Shown: positions 1 through 8,891 of the stretch, one piece after another
Position numbering within the stretch: position 1 is the first letter of the stretch
How the letters are laid out: the number at the start of each line of letters is the position of its first letter
Assembly (NCBI GenBank): GCA_031276725.1
Contig: JAISMM010000091.1
Span: forward strand, 1-48,325
DNA length: 48,325 nucleotides
Source of the DNA: Clostridiales bacterium
GTDB lineage: Bacteria > Bacillota > Clostridia > Christensenellales > Pumilibacteraceae
Direction: 5' to 3'
The notes under the pieces: model-generated
Databases searched by the model: none
What the model was told of the DNA's origin: nothing
Seen by the model: the letters and a program-made list of their open reading frames with translations, nothing else
Position numbers and translations under genes: made by a program

Positions 1-238
<238 letters not shown>

Positions 239-643
239 ACAAATCTCCATAATCACAACCGTGCGGAAATTAAAAAATGAAAGAGGGAAGTCCCTTTTAG
301 CAAAACAATCAATCCGGTTACCCAATTAGTCGGATTGCTTTTGCTTGTAACTGTTAAATCGCTTTACACGCGGTTATGTCGGAATGTAACGATAATAATA
401 TGTTCAAAGAGTTAAAACTGGTTTAATGCGACAAATGAAGCGTATATAGTGGTTCTGCGATGTCGGATCTCGTTTCTATATACAATTGATCCTCAAACGC
501 ACATATTGCAACAAGATAAAGCGGAGACTTTTAGATGATGTTGTGCGATCTTCGGAAGGGACGAGATTTAGAGAATTGCTTGATGCCAATATTTATTAAA
601 TTTTAGTGGGAACACGAGAGTTTGTTAGGAGTGCTCTTGTTAA
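239..643. other. AT-rich non-coding stretch, probably decayed coding DNA
   Basis: About 400 bases with no credible open frame, clearly richer in A+T than the rest of the window. Short frames with coding flavour can be read just before 641 but are broken by stops; they may be the decayed N-terminal half of the SIR2-like remnant that follows. I see no RNA gene or intact mobile element here. Confidence 0.4.
310..342 (+). terminator. Possible terminator downstream of the collagen-like gene
   Basis: CAATCCG at 310-316 pairs with CGGATTG at 331-337 around a 14-nt loop, followed by a short T-rich run (cttttgctt). The stem is only 7 bp and the T-tract is weak, so this is tentative. Confidence 0.3.
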
Positions 644-1174
644 AGAAAAACAGATGTTGACTTAGAATATATATTTACAATTTTTGATAAAAGCATAAAA
701 GAGCGCGATAATTGGCGTGAATATACATATAGGGATCTCGACCGACTTCATCATTCATTACTTCGCCTATTTATGTATTATTTTGGCAGTAGAACGAGAA
801 AATTTAAGAATCACAAAAAATACTCGTCATTTATTGACTTTTGCAAATTAACAAAAGCGACGATTATTACCACCGACCGGGATATAATTGCTGAAAAAGT
901 ACTTAAAAAAGCAACCATCCAATATGAAATTCTTACTGACGCAGGTAGTACCAAAAGTGACGACACTCATAAATTAATCAAATTGCACGGTTTTATTGAT
1001 TGGTTACATTGCAATAATTGCGGGCAATTAAATACTGTCGATGAACATGAAATTGGTGAAAATTTATATTCTGATGATAAACTGTTGTATTGTAAGTTAT
1101 GCGTGGAGAAAGAATCGTCAAAAAAAGTTTTACTTAAGCCCGAAATAATAACGCCGACGATGAACCCACATTAA
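644..1174 (+). pseudogene. SIR2-like domain protein remnant
   Basis: The frame is open from 644 (after a stop at 641-643) to 1174, but the only ATG that gives a clean start is internal (773). The translation resembles the C-terminal half of bacterial SIR2-like proteins: a degenerate NAD-site motif IITTDRD where IITTNYD is usual, then KLHGFIDWLHCNNCG (family: KLHGSINWL), with two CxxC pairs (CNNC and CKLC) matching the zinc-binding loop, then a PEIITPT segment, after which it stops early. Residues upstream of 773 (LEYIFTIFDKSIKERDN) also read as protein, which argues for a longer original gene with a frameshift near 640. SIR2-like proteins of this kind are common in anti-phage defence loci, but no partner gene survives here. 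Family call moderately sure; the pseudogene status is strongly suggested by the missing N-terminus and early stop. Confidence 0.55.
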
Positions 1175-1278
1175 TATGTAATTAACGTTAAATATGGCGG
1201 ATGACTCCGCGGCTTGAAAAATAGAGCAGGATATGGGGAGTATTCGGCAGTATTCGTATAGATTTTGGTTGGCGATCG

Positions 1279-1530
1279 GTGTATAATAAAGCGGATATGA
1301 TAACCGTGTATGAGAAACCTAGCGCACTCGTGGCGAGGGCGTTCGGAAAGAGAGAAATCGGGTTCGCGTTTTTGGATGTTGACGGCAGCTTAGCGGGTTT
1401 TGTAATGGCGAATAAACACTTTGTAGCACAATACGGAAAAAGCGATTTTAGTATGGCGGAATTTTTTGTTGTATATAAATATCGCGGTACGGGAGTCGCA
1501 AAAAAAGCGTTTTCAGTGTTTTGGAATTAA
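1279..1530 (+). pseudogene. GNAT acetyltransferase fragment
   Basis: An 83-residue frame (GTG start at 1279, no convincing ribosome binding site) contains the core of a GNAT N-acetyltransferase: a beta-hairpin DGSLAGFVMANKHF, then AEFFVVYKYRGTGVAKKAF, which matches the acetyl-CoA pyrophosphate loop (R/Q-x-x-G-x-G/A). It stops right after this motif; family members continue for about 40 more residues. A second frame just downstream (LELTKENFKQVDGF, up to about 1590) could be the displaced continuation or an unrelated tail. The N-terminal part is also short. This is best read as a decayed gene in the AT-rich island between the collagen-like gene and the lyase operon. Substrate cannot be inferred. 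Confidence 0.55.
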
Positions 1531-1720
1531 CAAAAGAAAATTTTAAACAAGTGGACGGGTTTAAGGCACCGGATTTTTTAGATAAAAATTAACTTGTTTT
1601 TGCGGGCGATAGCACCGCTATTATCAAAAAAAGAAGGCGATTAGTCGACGATGAGCGCCTTGCTTGCAAGGGGCGGATTTAAGTCGCCGGCAAAAGGGTT
1701 ACCTTTTATTTACGGCAAAA

Positions 1721-1761
1721 AAGCCGCGCCTTAAAGCCGACTAAACTTGTTTAGAGTTTTC
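1721..1761. repeat. AAAACTCCG-type palindromic repeat, copy R1
   Basis: Degenerate copy of the small dispersed repeat (reverse complement reads GAAAACTCTAAACAAGTTTA, then GTCGGCTTTAAGGC). It lies 20 bases past the stop codon of the minus-strand lyase gene, where it could act in transcription termination. Confidence 0.5.
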
Positions 1762-1780
1762 GACGTAGCGCACAACGCCG

Positions 1781-2944
1781 CTAATTGCCCACGCCGGCCG
1801 CCAAGCGATTCAAGGCGTCGGCTAAAATTGCGCGCGGGCAGGCGATATTCATACGCTGAAAGCCCGCGCCGTCGATGCCGAAAATCGTGCCGGAGTCGAG
1901 CCACAGCCTTGCGCCGCGTATGATTTTGGCGTCTAATTCCGCTTGGGTAAGACCGTAAGCGGAAAAGTCGAGCCAAAGTAAGTAGGTTCCCTCCGTGGGG
2001 GCGAGGCGCACGCGGGGCAGACGGGCGGTCAAAAATTCCCGCGCAAAGGCGACGTTGCCGCCGAGGTAGGCGAGCAATTCTTTAAGCCAACCGGCGCCGT
2101 CCGTATAGGCGCGTTCGGTCGCGGCAAGCCCGGGAGCGTTAAGCTGCGAATAGCCCGACGCGGCAAGCTCCGCCTTAAATTTTTTGCGCAGCGCGGCGTT
2201 TTTTATTATTATGTTCGCCGTCTGCAAGCCCGCCAAATTGAACGTCTTACTGGGCGAGGTGCATATTACGGCGTCGGGGTCGAGTGTTCCGTACGCGGTG
2301 TGCGTATGGCCGGGGTACACAAAATCGCAATGAATCTCGTCCGACACCACGGTAACGCCGCGGTTTTTGCAAACCGTCCGAATTTGTTCAAGCTCCGCGC
2401 GCGTCCAAACGCGGCCGACGGGATTATGCGGCGAGCAGAGTATGAACAGCCTTGCGCCGCTTTCGATAATTTTGCGCTCGAAGTCGTCGAAGTCGATAGA
2501 GTACGCGCCGTCCTTGTAGACGAGCGGGTTCGCGGCGACCTTGCGTCCGTTATTTTGAATCACCTCAAAAAACGGATAATAGACGGGCGTCTGAATCAAA
2601 ACGGCGTCGCCCGGAAGGGTATACGCCTTAACCGCGAGCGCGAGCGCAAAGACAACGCCCGGCGTTTTTACCACGTCGGCGGGCCCGAACCCGAACCCGA
2701 ACCGCGATAAAAACCAATTCGCGGCCGCCGTATAATAGTCCGCTTTGACCTCGGAATAGCCGAACACGCCGAAGTTTACCGTTTTACGGAGCTCCTCTAA
2801 AACCTCGGGCGGCGCGGCGAAGTCCATATCCGCCACCCACATGGGCAAAAGTCCGTCGGGCTTGCCGCGTTCGCGGGCGAAGTCGTATTTGAGCGAATTC
2901 GTGCCGCGTCTGTCTATAACGGTGTCAAAGCCGTACTTACTCAT
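1781..2944 (-). CDS. MalY/PatB-type cystathionine beta-lyase (class II aminotransferase fold)
   Basis: 387 residues, the usual length for PLP-dependent C-S lyases of the MalY/PatB group, which cleave cystathionine or other cysteine conjugates to a thiol or homocysteine, pyruvate and ammonia in the cytoplasm. Visible landmarks: LPMWVADMDF near residue 33, HNPVGR at 173-178, SDEIH at 201-205 and the PLP lysine K233 in SPSKTFNLAGL. It overlaps the preceding gene by 4 bases (ATGA-type junction at 2941-2944), so it is translationally coupled to the Cys/Met-metabolism enzyme in one operon behind the Rrf2 regulator. Together these enzymes would interconvert cysteine, cystathionine and homocysteine. 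An alternative role as a broad C-S lyase or aminotransferase cannot be excluded. Family sure, exact substrate not. Confidence 0.88.
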   Translation of the reverse strand: MSKYGFDTVIDRRGTNSLKYDFARERGKPDGLLPMWVADMDFAAPPEVLEELRKTVNFGVFGYSEVKADYYTAAANWFLSRFGFGFGPADVVKTPGVVFALALAVKAYTLPGDAVLIQTPVYYPFFEVIQNNGRKVAANPLVYKDGAYSIDFDDFERKIIESGARLFILCSPHNPVGRVWTRAELEQIRTVCKNRGVTVVSDEIHCDFVYPGHTHTAYGTLDPDAVICTSPSKTFNLAGLQTANIIIKNAALRKKFKAELAASGYSQLNAPGLAATERAYTDGAGWLKELLAYLGGNVAFAREFLTARLPRVRLAPTEGTYLLWLDFSAYGLTQAELDAKIIRGARLWLDSGTIFGIDGAGFQRMNIACPRAILADALNRLAAGVGN

Positions 2945-4032
2945 TCTAGCGCCGCCTTTAAGTCCGCTATAAGGTCGTCCGCGTCCTCGATTCCCACCGA
3001 AAGGCGCAGCAGTCGGTCGTTTATGCCGAACGCCTCGCGGATCTCGGGCGGAACGTCGGCGTGAGTCTGCAAAACCGGGTAAGTGATAAGCGATTCCACG
3101 CCGCCCAAGGATTCGGCGTACAGCACTGTTTTTACGCGCCCTAAAACGTTTTTGGCCGTTTCGGGCGTGTCGGTCGAAAACGAAATCATACCGCTTTGCC
3201 CGGGGTAGAGCACGGATTTTACTTTTTTATGAGTCTTTAACCAATCGGCGATTTTGCGCGCGTTGGCGGTAATGCGTTCCATCCGCACCGCCAGAGTTTT
3301 GATTCCGCGAAGCGTCAAAAAGCTGTCCCACGGCGAAAGGCACGCGCCGATAGTCTTGTATAAAAAGCGTAATTTTTCGGCGAGCGCGGGGTCCTTGGCG
3401 ACCAAAAATCCCGCGAGCGTGTCGTTGTGGCCGCCCAAATATTTTGTGCCGCTGTGCAAAACGGCGTCCGCGCCAAGCTCCAACGGCCGCTGATATATAG
3501 GCGTCAAAAACGTGTTGTCCACAACCAAAAGCAAATCGCGTTCCTTGCAGATTTTAGATATTTCGGCGACGTCGGTTATGTGCATCATAGGGTTTGTCGG
3601 CGTTTCGACAAACACCGCCTTTGTTTTAGCGGTTACCGCCTTTCTTACGGCGGCCGCGTCGCCCGTGTGTAAATACGTCGTCGTAACACCGTGCTTTGCC
3701 GTAACGTTATCGAGCAGCCGCACCGAACCGCCGTAAAGATTGCCGCTCGCAATAATGTTGTCGCCGGGGCCGAACAGCTCCGTAAGAACGGTCATCGCCG
3801 CCATTCCGGACGAAAACGCCATGGCGTCGCAACCGTTTTCGAGCGCGGCGACCGTTTTTTCGAGCGCCTCGCGCGTGGGGTTCTGCATACGCGAATAGTC
3901 GTAGCCCGTGCTTTGCCCCGCTCCCGGGTGGGCGAACGTCGCCGCCTGATACACCGGAACCGTTACGGCGCCCGTCGCGTTGTTTTTGTCGGCCGCGCCG
4001 TGAACGCACAGCGTGTCGATTTTGTTTGCCAT
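2941..4032 (-). CDS. Cys/Met metabolism PLP enzyme (cystathionine gamma-synthase/gamma-lyase family)
   Basis: 363 residues from the ATG at 4032, which I prefer over the longer open frame because it is preceded by AAGGAG about 8 bases upstream and because family homology begins at MANKIDTLCVHG. Motifs: YDYSRMQNPT (44-53) that binds PLP phosphate from the neighbouring subunit, FSSGMAA (73-79), VDNTF (171-175) and the Schiff-base lysine K197 in SGTKYLGGHND. The family includes cystathionine gamma-synthase, cystathionine beta- and gamma-lyase, methionine gamma-lyase and O-acetylhomoserine sulfhydrylase; sequence alone does not separate them. It is slightly shorter than the typical 380-400 residues. 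The gene sits between the Rrf2-type regulator and the MalY-type lyase, consistent with transsulfuration or sulfur amino acid catabolism. Confidence 0.88.
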   Translation of the reverse strand: MANKIDTLCVHGAADKNNATGAVTVPVYQAATFAHPGAGQSTGYDYSRMQNPTREALEKTVAALENGCDAMAFSSGMAAMTVLTELFGPGDNIIASGNLYGGSVRLLDNVTAKHGVTTTYLHTGDAAAVRKAVTAKTKAVFVETPTNPMMHITDVAEISKICKERDLLLVVDNTFLTPIYQRPLELGADAVLHSGTKYLGGHNDTLAGFLVAKDPALAEKLRFLYKTIGACLSPWDSFLTLRGIKTLAVRMERITANARKIADWLKTHKKVKSVLYPGQSGMISFSTDTPETAKNVLGRVKTVLYAESLGGVESLITYPVLQTHADVPPEIREAFGINDRLLRLSVGIEDADDLIADLKAALE

Positions 4033-4052
4033 AATATTTTCTCCTTTTTTTT

Positions 4053-4142
4053 GAAAACTCCGAACAAGTTTAGGCGGCGCCCCGCTTATCCGGAGCTTTC
4101 TTTTGAAAACTCCGAACAGGTTTGGACGGCTTTTAAGCCGCG
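4053..4142. repeat. Two adjacent AAAACTCCG-type repeats, copies R2 and R3
   Basis: GAAAACTCCGAACAAGTTTA begins at 4053 and GAAAACTCCGAACAGGTTTG at 4105; between them CGCTTATCCGGAGCTTT (4084-4099) is the inverted end of the same element. R3 ends in a hairpin GGCTTTTAAGCC. The pair fills nearly the whole gap between the Rrf2 gene and the lyase gene inside the putative operon, where it could attenuate or stabilise the transcript. Confidence 0.65.
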
Positions 4143-4589
4143 CTAAATACAATAAATGTACGCGCCGTCGGCGGCCCGCTTGCGCGTTTCCTCGACCAAA
4201 TCCGCCAAGGTCGTTTTTTGAAAAATCCGCTTAAACGCCTCGTTCGCGGGTCTAAAAAGCGTGTCCTGCAACGCCCGCTCTATCCCGGGCTCCGCGTCGG
4301 GCGCGACGCTTTCGATGTCCTCAAAAATCGCGTTTTCGGTTATGGCCAAAATATCCGCCGCGCTTATTTGCGATAACGGCCGCGCCGGTTGATAGCCGCC
4401 CTGCGCGCCCTTAGTCGACGACACAAGCCCGCCGCGCCGCAGCAGCGCGAAAATCTGTTCCAAATAGATTTTAGAAACGTTCAGCCTTTGCGACACGCCG
4501 ATAACCGTCGTGGGCGGCGCGTCCGCGCCCCGCTGCGCAAGCAAAACCATCGACGCCAACGCGTATCTGCCCTTAGACGAAATTTTCAT
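4143..4589 (-). CDS. Rrf2-family transcriptional regulator, CymR-like
   Basis: 148 residues from the ATG at 4589, chosen because CGGAGGT lies 7 bases upstream and because Rrf2 proteins begin MKISSKGRYAL; a longer frame exists but starts inside the promoter region. Residues 1-65 form the winged helix-turn-helix (SKGRYALASMVLLA ... SKIYLEQIFALLRRGGLV), followed by the Rrf2 wing GAQGGYQPARP. The three cysteines that hold the Fe-S cluster in IscR/NsrR are absent; the only cysteine is next to the C-terminus. That fits CymR, the cysteine-metabolism repressor of Firmicutes, as does its position as first gene before two sulfur amino acid enzymes. The 7-bp inverted repeat overlapping its promoter suggests autoregulation. 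Regulator family is sure, CymR function is inferred. Confidence 0.85.
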   Translation of the reverse strand: MKISSKGRYALASMVLLAQRGADAPPTTVIGVSQRLNVSKIYLEQIFALLRRGGLVSSTKGAQGGYQPARPLSQISAADILAITENAIFEDIESVAPDAEPGIERALQDTLFRPANEAFKRIFQKTTLADLVEETRKRAADGAYIYCI

Positions 4590-4604
4590 TTGCCGTACCT
4601 CCGT

Positions 4605-4627
4605 ATACATACTTCATAGATATGTAT
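4605..4627. promoter_or_regulatory. Inverted repeat, candidate operator of the Rrf2 regulator
   Basis: ATACATA (4605-4611) and TATGTAT (4621-4627) are perfect 7-bp arms with a 9-bp spacer. The dyad overlaps the -10 box and the expected transcription start of the minus-strand promoter, just upstream of the regulator's ribosome binding site. Position and size fit an autoregulatory Rrf2 site. Confidence 0.6.
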
Positions 4628-4654
4628 TATTAACCATTTTGCCCGATTTGTCAA
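4626..4654 (-). promoter_or_regulatory. Promoter of the Rrf2-lyase operon
   Basis: Read on the minus strand: TTGACA (4654-4649), 17-bp spacer, AATAAT (4631-4626). The expected start site falls inside the inverted repeat at 4605-4627. Confidence 0.7.
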
Positions 4655-4758
4655 GCGAATTCGGGGGGTGTTTTTATAAAAGGTTTAATTAAGTCTCGGG
4701 TAAGCTCCGGGTAAAAGTTTTACGGAATTTTACGAATACATAAAATCCGTTAAATTCG

Positions 4759-4787
4759 TTGCGGTTTTTTGCGAACTGTGCTACAAT
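4759..4787 (+). promoter_or_regulatory. Promoter of sbcDC
   Basis: TTGCGG (4759-4764), 17-bp spacer, TACAAT (4782-4787), about 70 bases before the sbcD start, which has its own AAGGAG. Confidence 0.6.
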
Positions 4788-4858
4788 AAACCTTATATAC
4801 GGGTATGATTGTTAAGCCGTACAATGCGTTTAAGCTACACATATAAGGAGAACGAAAG

Positions 4859-6004
4859 TTGAAATTTCTGCACATAGCCGACTTACATATCGGCAAAAGC
4901 GTAAACGGCTATTCTATGCTGGACGAACAGCGGAATATTTTTCGGCAGATTATAGAATATATCCGCGAGCGGAAGCCGGACGCCGTTGTCATCGCGGGCG
5001 ACGTGTACGACCGCGCCGTGCCGTCCGTCGAGGCGGTGCGGATATTCGACGACTTTTTGACCGGTCTTTCGCGCGAGGCGGTAACCGTATTGCTTATAGC
5101 GGGCAATCACGATTCGCCGGAACGCTTAAATTACGCGAGCCGGCTTTTAACGGAAATGAATTTGCATATATGCGGCGCGTTCGACGGCGCGGTTAAGGTC
5201 GTTACGCTTGCCGACGTTTTCGGCGAGGTAAAGTTTTTTCTGCTTCCGTTCATAAAGCCGCTAACGGTTCGCGGATATTTTGCCGGTAAGGAAATCGAAA
5301 GCTATAACGACGCTCTAAAAGCGGTTTTAGAAAACGCGGACATAAATCCCGACGGGCGCAACGTTCTTGTTTCGCATCAATTTTATACAAAAGCGGGCGT
5401 GAACGCGGAGCGGTCGGACTCGGAAATAAGCATAGGCGGCATAGACGAGATCGACGCGGATATTCTTTCGGCGTTCGATTATGCGGCGCTCGGGCATCTG
5501 CACGGAAGTCAGCGCGCGGGCGCGGAGCATATTCGGTACGCCGGTTCGCCTATAAAATATTCGTTTTCGGAATGCAAGCAAAATAAATGCGCTCTGCTCG
5601 TCGAATTAAAGAAAAAAGGCGAGCTATCGGTCAAAGCCCTGCCTCTGACTCCGTTGCACGATTTGCGCGAGATAAGAGGAACTCTCGACGGGTTACTCAA
5701 AGCGGACGGGGGGACGGTCGGCGATAGGGACGATTACTTGCGTATAATATTGACCGACGAGGAAGAGATTATCGACCCGATGAATAAATTACGCGCCGTT
5801 TACCCTAACGCGATGGTTCTGGATTTTGAAAACTCGCGGACGCGTATCGATTTAAGCGCGGTAAACGCCGACGCGGAAAGCGCGGAGCGGTTAAGCGAGT
5901 ACGACTTGTTTTGTCAGTTTTTCGCCGACGTAACGGGCGGCGTTATGACCGGGGAGCAGGCCGATATAATCCGCGATTTGCTTGACGGGGAGGACGCGCG
6001 ATGA
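4859..6004 (+). CDS. sbcD: Exonuclease SbcD, nuclease subunit
   Basis: 381 residues. The start is TTG at 4859, preceded by AAGGAG (4845-4850); the protein then reads MKFLHIADLHIGK, the canonical SbcD/Mre11 N-terminus. Metallophosphoesterase motifs are all present: DLHIG (8-12), GDVYD (47-51), GNHDS (82-86), a SHQ motif near 171 and GHLHG near 213. SbcD with SbcC forms the Mn-dependent SbcCD (Mre11-Rad50) complex that cuts hairpins and protein-blocked DNA ends in the cytoplasm. The stop overlaps the sbcC start by 4 bases (6001-6004), so the two are translationally coupled. Assignment is secure from motifs plus partner. Confidence 0.95.
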   Translation: MKFLHIADLHIGKSVNGYSMLDEQRNIFRQIIEYIRERKPDAVVIAGDVYDRAVPSVEAVRIFDDFLTGLSREAVTVLLIAGNHDSPERLNYASRLLTEMNLHICGAFDGAVKVVTLADVFGEVKFFLLPFIKPLTVRGYFAGKEIESYNDALKAVLENADINPDGRNVLVSHQFYTKAGVNAERSDSEISIGGIDEIDADILSAFDYAALGHLHGSQRAGAEHIRYAGSPIKYSFSECKQNKCALLVELKKKGELSVKALPLTPLHDLREIRGTLDGLLKADGGTVGDRDDYLRIILTDEEEIIDPMNKLRAVYPNAMVLDFENSRTRIDLSAVNADAESAERLSEYDLFCQFFADVTGGVMTGEQADIIRDLLDGEDAR

Positions 6005-8634
6005 AGCCGGTCAAATTAACCGTCAGCGCGTTTATTTGCTACGCGGACGAGCAGGTTATCGATTTTACCAAGCTTGGCGAAAACGGGCTTTACCTTATCA
6101 CCGGGCAAACGGGCGCGGGCAAGACCGCGATTTTCGACGCCGTTTCCTACGCGCTTTACGGCGAGGCAAGCGGCGAGGCGCGGGACAAGCCGGAAAAGCT
6201 AAGGAGTCAATATGCGGACGTCAAGGATAAAACCGCCGTCGATTTCGATTTTGTTTCAAACGGCAACAAGTACAATATCCGAAGGGAGCTAAAACCGCAA
6301 ATTAACCGCGACACAAAGGAAATTACTAAACTGAACGAAGCCGTCGTATTGACGCTCGCGGACGGGACGGTTCTCGACCGCGATAAAGAGGTAAAAGCGA
6401 AGATTGAGCAAATAGTCGGCCTCGATAAGGATCAATTCGCCCAAATCGTTATGATAGCGCAAAACGATTTTTTGCGTTTTTTGCAGAGCGGAACGGATAA
6501 ACGCGTCGACATTCTGCGCCGTATTTTTAGTACGGGGCACATAAAATGGTTTCAAGAGCGGCTTAAAGCCGAAAGGAAAAAGGCGGAGGACGCGTTGCAG
6601 CTTGTAAAGCGCGATTTTGAAAGCCGCGGCGTCGACCCGTACAAGCGCGACGAAGTGTTCGCGGATTGGAAAAAGCAAATTGCGGACGGCGAAAGCTTTC
6701 GGCAAGAATTAGATAAGCAAATCGAATCGCAAGGGGCGGCCGAAAAGGAGCTTGCCGCCGCCGTCGCGGTTGCCGAGGGCATAGCAAAGTTGTTTGCCGA
6801 CCTGGAAAAGTCTCGCCGGGATGAAATGAGGCACGCCGGGAGGAAGGCGGAAATCGACGGATTGCGCGCAAATAAAATACGCGGCGAGATTGCGCTTTAT
6901 AAGGTAAAACCGACGGCGGACAAATGTTACGCCGCCAAGGACGAGAACAAAAAGGCCGTCGAACAATTATCGATTGCAAAAGCGGATGCCGACACGGCGG
7001 AAAAAAGCCTGAAAGAGGCGGCGGAAACTTTAACGGAGCTGCCGTCCGTCGAGACGCTCGAGGCGGCGCACGGCGCCTTGGAAAAAAAGAGGGCGGCGGC
7101 GGGCGATAAATTTGAAAAGCTGGCGTCGCTTAAAAAGGAATATTCGGAGATAGCGGAACGAGAGGAGGAGCTTGCCGCGGCGCGGAGCGTCGTAGAAGTT
7201 TTGCGCGAAAAATTCACTCTTGCCGACGGAAAATATAAAGATTTATACGACCGTTTTATTCGCGGGCAGGCGGGTTTGCTTGCAAAAGAGCTTAAAGCGG
7301 GCGAGGCTTGTCCCGTTTGCGGTTCGACGGCGCATCCCGTTCCCGCCGCGCTTTTCGACGGGAGCGTAAACGAAAAGGAGCTCGGCGGATTTCAAAAGGC
7401 GGCGGAGAACGCCAAAAGCGAATTAGACAAAAAAGCGTCCGCGTGTACGGCCTTAATATCTCAAATAGCGACTTTGAAGGGAACCTTTGTTAAGAATGCA
7501 AAAATGGTAATAAAGGATATGGACGCCGATACGGCGGCGGATAAATTGAAGCGCGAATTAGAAATAACCGGGCAAGACTACAAAAGCTTGACGACCGCAA
7601 CGGAGGAAAGTAAGGCCGCGTTAGACAAGTTAAAAGCCGATTTTGCCGCCGCGACTAAGCGGAAAAACGAAAGCGATACCGCGCTTGCCACGGCCGCGGC
7701 GCTTGTTCGGGAGCGCACAAAACGCGCGGCCGAGACGGCGGCGGAGCTAAACGGCGCGGTCGCGGCGTTTAGAACGGCTCTTGAACAGGGCGGTTTTGCC
7801 GACGAAAACGCTTACGCGGACGCGCTTTTATCCGAGGACAGGCTTGCCGAAATAACAAAAATAATTAACGGCTACGACGAGGACGGCAAGCAGATAAAGC
7901 GGGATATTGCGCGGCTCGAAGGCGAAACGAAGGGCAAGCAAAATCCGGACGCCGATAAACTGCGGCGGGACGGAGCGGCGCTCGCCGAGCGGGCAAAGAA
8001 GTTGAAGGGCGAGCGCGACACGATAATTACGACGATAAACGGGTTGAGCGGCGACTTAAAAACGCTGACGAAAGCCGCGAAGGATTTTGTGGCGGCGGAA
8101 AAGAAGCTCGCCGCGGTAAAGGGCGTTTCCGACGCCGCGAACGGAAAACTCGACTTTGAAACATACGCGCAAACGGCGTATTTTGAGCGTGTTTTAAGAG
8201 CGGCGAATCTGCGCTTGCGGGCGATGAGTCAAAACCGTTACGCGCTGGTGCGCAAAGCCGAGGCGGGCGATAGGCGGCAAAAAACGGGGCTCGAAATCGA
8301 CGTGCTCGACGCGCACACGGGCAAGCCGAGAAGCGTGGACAGTCTTTCGGGCGGCGAGTCCTTTATGGCGTCGTTATCGCTTGCGCTGGGGCTTTCCGAC
8401 GTGGTTCAACAGCGCGCGGGAAGTATTCATCTCGACGCGATGTTTATCGACGAGGGTTTTGGTTCGCTCGACGCGGACGTTTTGGATTTGTCGATAAAGA
8501 CGCTTTCCGATATGGCGGGCAACAACCGCGTTATAGGAATTATTTCCCACGTCGCCGAGCTGCGCGAACGGATCGATAAGCGCATCGACGTCGAAAAAAC
8601 GCCTGCGGGCAGCAAAATTTTTGTATCGGCGTAA
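6001..8634 (+). CDS. sbcC: Exonuclease SbcC, Rad50-like ATPase subunit
   Basis: 877 residues, somewhat shorter than the E. coli protein (1048). The N-terminal half-ATPase has Walker A GQTGAGKT near residue 35 followed by the family motif DAVSYALYG. Long Glu/Lys/Ala-rich coiled-coil arms flank a zinc hook CPVC at about 437-440. The C-terminal half has the ABC signature SLSGGESF, Walker B MFIDEGFGSLD and a final ISHVAEL switch histidine. It dimerises and gates DNA access to SbcD. Coupled to sbcD by a 4-base overlap. High-alanine coiled coils create several long antisense frames here that I regard as artefacts. Assignment secure. Confidence 0.95.
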   Translation: MKPVKLTVSAFICYADEQVIDFTKLGENGLYLITGQTGAGKTAIFDAVSYALYGEASGEARDKPEKLRSQYADVKDKTAVDFDFVSNGNKYNIRRELKPQINRDTKEITKLNEAVVLTLADGTVLDRDKEVKAKIEQIVGLDKDQFAQIVMIAQNDFLRFLQSGTDKRVDILRRIFSTGHIKWFQERLKAERKKAEDALQLVKRDFESRGVDPYKRDEVFADWKKQIADGESFRQELDKQIESQGAAEKELAAAVAVAEGIAKLFADLEKSRRDEMRHAGRKAEIDGLRANKIRGEIALYKVKPTADKCYAAKDENKKAVEQLSIAKADADTAEKSLKEAAETLTELPSVETLEAAHGALEKKRAAAGDKFEKLASLKKEYSEIAEREEELAAARSVVEVLREKFTLADGKYKDLYDRFIRGQAGLLAKELKAGEACPVCGSTAHPVPAALFDGSVNEKELGGFQKAAENAKSELDKKASACTALISQIATLKGTFVKNAKMVIKDMDADTAADKLKRELEITGQDYKSLTTATEESKAALDKLKADFAAATKRKNESDTALATAAALVRERTKRAAETAAELNGAVAAFRTALEQGGFADENAYADALLSEDRLAEITKIINGYDEDGKQIKRDIARLEGETKGKQNPDADKLRRDGAALAERAKKLKGERDTIITTINGLSGDLKTLTKAAKDFVAAEKKLAAVKGVSDAANGKLDFETYAQTAYFERVLRAANLRLRAMSQNRYALVRKAEAGDRRQKTGLEIDVLDAHTGKPRSVDSLSGGESFMASLSLALGLSDVVQQRAGSIHLDAMFIDEGFGSLDADVLDLSIKTLSDMAGNNRVIGIISHVAELRERIDKRIDVEKTPAGSKIFVSA

Positions 8635-8636
8635 AA

Positions 8637-8727
8637 GAAAACTCCGAATAAGCTTAGGCGGGTTTAGGGCGCGTCTTTTAAAAAATCCGTCGGTTTAAAA
8701 TCGCTCCGTTTATCCGGAGTTTTTAAG
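8637..8727. repeat. AAAACTCCG-type palindromic repeat, copy R4
   Basis: GAAAACTCCGAATAAGCTTA opens the element at 8637 and CGTTTATCCGGAGTTTTT (8706-8723) closes it in inverted orientation, so the ends are inverted copies of one another. It begins 2 bases after the sbcC stop and ends in a T-run, so it may serve as the sbcDC terminator. Confidence 0.65.
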
Positions 8728-8838
8728 ATAATCCCGGTAATGCGAACGTTATACCGCGGGAATGCCTTGCGATGCGGCGGCGCGTGTAACGGTATCCGGG
8801 ATAGTAATAAACGCCGAAAAATTTTTTTCGACTTAATG

Positions 8839-8844
8839 TATAAT
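8839..8844 (+). promoter_or_regulatory. Possible -10 box for the M23 peptidase gene
   Basis: A perfect TATAAT lies 48 bases before the start codon, but no clear -35 box is found 17 bases upstream. A sporulation sigma factor promoter could be expected if this is spoIIQ; I could not recognise one. Confidence 0.35.
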
Positions 8845-8891
8845 AACTTCCTAAACGGCTATAATCACGGCTACGGAGGTTAAAAAACATT

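Noticed and set aside
3707-4146. Overlapping plus- and minus-strand frames in the lyase gene
   Set aside because: Shadows of a gene with an intact PLP site; none has a start signal.
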